Part shown: positions 12,922 to 14,713 of the stretch, one piece after another | How positions within the stretch are numbered: position 1 is the stretch's first letter | How the letters are laid out: every line of letters starts with the position of its first letter | Source: Candidatus Liptonbacteria bacterium RIFCSPLOWO2_01_FULL_53_13 | GTDB taxonomy: Bacteria; Patescibacteriota; Minisyncoccia; UBA6257; 2-01-FULL-56-20 | Assembly: GCA_001818895.1 (NCBI GenBank) | Contig: MHLB01000034.1 | Span: 6,957 to 21,669, forward strand | Length of the DNA: 14,713 nt | Reading direction: 5' to 3' | Made by a program: the position numbers and the translations under genes | The notes under the pieces: generated by a model | Database searches by the model: none | What the model was told of the DNA's origin: nothing | The model's input: the letters and a program-made list of their open reading frames with translations, nothing else

Positions 12922-14086
12922 GGTGAAGATTCAAATTATAAATGAAACGCATCATGGAGTATTTTAACCCTTGCCTGATGCTGAAATCCAAATCGAAACC
13001 GCGCGCCTTGCATGCGGCGGCAATACGTTCTTTGATCTTCTGAAATTCGGGATTGGAAAATACGTAGTGGCCGGCAATGACCGCGCGGTCAACATCCGTT
13101 GCGGTGGTATTTGCAACCATCCATTTGCCCCATTTTTGCGAGTCATAGGCGAGTTTTAAAAACCGCTCACGCTCTGCAGTAAGGCCGAAGTCATCACAGA
13201 CCCTAAGGATATGTTTCGTTTCAAAGACCCCGAATTCCGGCGCCACGTTGACCGCATGAACGCCCGCGCGCGGATGCCACCCAAGAATTTCATCCGAAAG
13301 ATAATCGGCGTTGTGTTCCTTCAACCGGATGCCGTAGCGATTGCACACTTCAACTAGTTTGTGCACATGCGCTTGCGCGGCGGCGGCGTCGGGCGACGAA
13401 ACGGCGCTCGCCGCAAGATCGCCTACGTTACACATTTCCTTCACCTTGGTCCCTGTTTGCGCAACCACAAAATAAGGCTTGGGCAATGCATGTTCTTGGC
13501 AAAATGCCACGATCTTCTTCAAAAGGTTTTCAAATACCGAAATATCTTCCAGGTCGCCGCTTTGCTCATCGGTGCCGAATTCAAAAAAAATCTCTTTTCC
13601 CTCTCGGCGCGCAACGTCCGCGCAGAATTTATAAAGTTCGAAAAGCCGCTCGAGCACCTCCTCTTGCGTTGGCGTTTTATGAATATCAATGGAAGGGTCA
13701 ATGTGGATCATGTGGAATCCTGATTTGATGTCTGCCGCAAAGGAGCGCTTCGCGGATTCCATCGCATCTTTCAAGTTCATTTTTTGCGCCACCTCGGAAT
13801 AGTTCTGCCACGGACCGCCGTGATCGCGCACCAAAACAATGTAGCCTCCCCGGTCGCGCCCGCGGACGTACTCCGCAAAATCCTCGGTTGTCCAGTTATT
13901 GACGTAGCCGCCGCCAAACTCTTTCGCTTCTACCTGCCTGCGGGAAGCGATCAGCATAAACGGGGTCTTTAACTCGTTCCCGAGTTCTATTATGGCATCC
14001 ACGCAATTTCTGCTCATCGGGCCCAGGCCAAGCAATGTACAGCGCCGAGTATGCAACAGCTCGTCAAAATGTTCCGTGTGTTTCAT
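12911..14086 (-). CDS. GatZ/KbaZ-like TIM-barrel protein (tagatose-bisphosphate aldolase 'subunit' family)
   Basis: A 391-residue protein that resembles the GatZ/KbaZ family (Tagatose_6_P_K fold, TIM barrel related to class II aldolases). Seen: TPFMLIASRRQVEAKEFGGG (41-60), parallel to the IEATSNQVNQ-x-GGYTG of GatZ; VRDHGGPWQN (86-95), parallel to GGDHLGPN; FHMIHIDPSI (124-133), parallel to KIHLD; FFEFGTDEQSG (167-177), parallel to the IGTEVP region; and KEHNADYLSDEIL (256-268), parallel to KxHSTDYQT. H89, H128, D130 and H258 could hold a metal. GatZ is known as a helper of the aldolase GatY, but no GatY-like gene is in the window, so this protein may act alone, perhaps as an aldolase or isomerase making an unusual sugar for the glycan. 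The ATG at 14086 is preceded only by a weak GGA; the stop overlaps the cupin gene. Confidence 0.75.
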   Translation of the reverse strand: MKHTEHFDELLHTRRCTLLGLGPMSRNCVDAIIELGNELKTPFMLIASRRQVEAKEFGGGYVNNWTTEDFAEYVRGRDRGGYIVLVRDHGGPWQNYSEVAQKMNLKDAMESAKRSFAADIKSGFHMIHIDPSIDIHKTPTQEEVLERLFELYKFCADVARREGKEIFFEFGTDEQSGDLEDISVFENLLKKIVAFCQEHALPKPYFVVAQTGTKVKEMCNVGDLAASAVSSPDAAAAQAHVHKLVEVCNRYGIRLKEHNADYLSDEILGWHPRAGVHAVNVAPEFGVFETKHILRVCDDFGLTAERERFLKLAYDSQKWGKWMVANTTATDVDRAVIAGHYVFSNPEFQKIKERIAAACKARGFDLDFSIRQGLKYSMMRFIYNLNLHHGY

Positions 14087-14101
14087 TTTTTTATTCCGTT
14101 G

Positions 14102-14713
14102 TTACGGCTTCTTCTTCCAGCCGTGGTAGCCGATAAGCCATTTGATCAAGTTCTTGAATTTCCATTTGCTGTTTTTCCACCGCTCAACAAGGGTCGGACT
14201 CTCTCCTTCCCAGACTTTTGCAGGATGAATCATGTCGTAACGCGCATCCATCGGTACATACACGACATCCAGCAAAATTTTCATGCGATAAAGCGGATGC
14301 ATGTCAACGGGCGTAATGCCCTTGACGCCCCAGATGGTATGCGGCACCTGTTCAATCCCGCCAAATTCCAGGTCCTTGAGAGCGGGGTCGTCAAGAAGCA
14401 AGAAGTTCTCGCGTGAGGTTGCGATAAAATCACCATATCCGCAGAGAGGCGTTCTGATGCCGTGGTAATAATGCGGAAATGCGTTCATCAGTGTCGCATA
14501 CACTTTTGCGTCAATAGGACCAAGCGGAATCTGGTTATGCGTGTGTCGGTGGTCCTGAATAAAAGGGTAGGTATCAATGCCTTCGTTCTCCTTCATCCCT
14601 TCTTGCCAGACAGGAAACGCCTTCCCTATCATCGCATACTCATTGGGCTTCACATGGCTCATGATTTCTTTATCGGACACGCGGCACGCAAAATCATAAT
14701 CATGCACCACCCA
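14102..14713 (-). CDS. unrecognised protein, 5'-truncated by the window edge
   Basis: 203 codons are open to the right edge, and the first visible codons (W-VVHDYDF) look internal, so the true start is outside. I do not recognise the family. What can be seen: a hydrophobic strand ending in D-Y-D, which could be a glycosyltransferase-type DxD; many aromatic residues; DHRHTHNQIPLGP (53-65 of the visible part), a His cluster; FATSREN-like FIATSRENFLLLDD (95-108); IEQVPHTIWGVKGI; MHPLYRMKILLDVVYVPMD; and a basic Trp/Lys-rich tail ending in WKKKP. No signal peptide or membrane span is visible. It is followed 15 bp later by the GatZ-like gene, so it belongs to the same operon. A GT-A-type sugar transferase is one possibility, held with low confidence. 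Confidence 0.6.
   Translation of the reverse strand, partial: WVVHDYDFACRVSDKEIMSHVKPNEYAMIGKAFPVWQEGMKENEGIDTYPFIQDHRHTHNQIPLGPIDAKVYATLMNAFPHYYHGIRTPLCGYGDFIATSRENFLLLDDPALKDLEFGGIEQVPHTIWGVKGITPVDMHPLYRMKILLDVVYVPMDARYDMIHPAKVWEGESPTLVERWKNSKWKFKNLIKWLIGYHGWKKKP

Noticed and set aside
12935-12940. A TATAAT on the minus strand 13 bp before the cupin ATG, as a possible promoter.
   Set aside because: No acceptable -35 at 16-18 bp, and it lies within the coding end of the GatZ-like gene.
13078-13091. A perfect 14-bp palindrome, TGACCGCGCGGTCA, inside the GatZ-like gene.
   Set aside because: About one such palindrome is expected by chance in a window of this size, and it lies in well-behaved coding sequence (DVDRAVIAG).
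1-14713. The many plus-strand open frames of 60-230 codons opposite the listed genes.
   Set aside because: They are antisense shadows: low-complexity, Arg/Ser/Cys-rich, no family motifs, and each lies over a minus-strand gene with clear motifs.

Overview
This window holds one dense block of surface-polysaccharide (glycan) biosynthesis genes, all on the minus strand, so transcription runs from the right edge to the left. There are 16 genes: 14 complete ones and a partial gene at each edge. No RNA gene, IS element, CRISPR array or phage gene is visible. The genes use the standard bacterial code; TGA is a real stop here, in the ATGA overlaps. Base composition is mid-GC by eye and most start codons lack a clear Shine-Dalgarno (SD) sequence. 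Short proteins, tight packing, scarce SDs and a GC-rich palindrome inserted inside a gene would suit an uncultured small-genome bacterium of the Patescibacteria/CPR type. That is inference; no phylogenetic marker gene is present.

Layout in transcription order. (a) 14713-12436: a 5'-truncated protein I cannot name, a GatZ/KbaZ-like TIM-barrel protein, and a small mannose-6-phosphate-isomerase-type cupin, the last two overlapping by 11 bp. (b) 12391-11573: an FkbM-type methyltransferase. (c) A 99-bp gap with a 41-bp nested palindrome overlapping a perfect TATAAT. (d) 11473-6334: a sugar-tailoring module of a GDP-fucose-synthase-like reductase, a second reductase, a DegT/DnrJ/EryC1 PLP aminotransferase, a third SDR epimerase/reductase and a TylCIII/NovU-type sugar C-methyltransferase. 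(e) 6337-1271: an assembly module of a GT4 glycosyltransferase, two tandem CgeB-like glycosyltransferases, a SAM methyltransferase and a GT2 glycosyltransferase. (f) 1246-128: an NAD-dependent epimerase with a Cys/His-bearing insert. (g) 87-1: the first 29 codons of a GHMP sugar kinase (HddA-like), behind its own promoter-like sequence that would give a leaderless or nearly leaderless mRNA.

Taken together the genes would make one or more NDP-sugars (ketoreduction or epimerisation, transamination, C-methylation), join them with at least four glycosyltransferases and methylate the product. No initiating phosphoglycosyltransferase, flippase, polymerase or ABC exporter lies in the window, so the locus must continue on one or both sides.

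The main points for a second look are: an in-frame 36-bp palindromic insertion in a CgeB-like glycosyltransferase; the nested palindrome over a -10 box; the leaderless-type promoter of the kinase; a GDP-fucose-synthase-like protein whose active-site residues appear replaced; and an orphan GatZ-like protein in a glycan operon.
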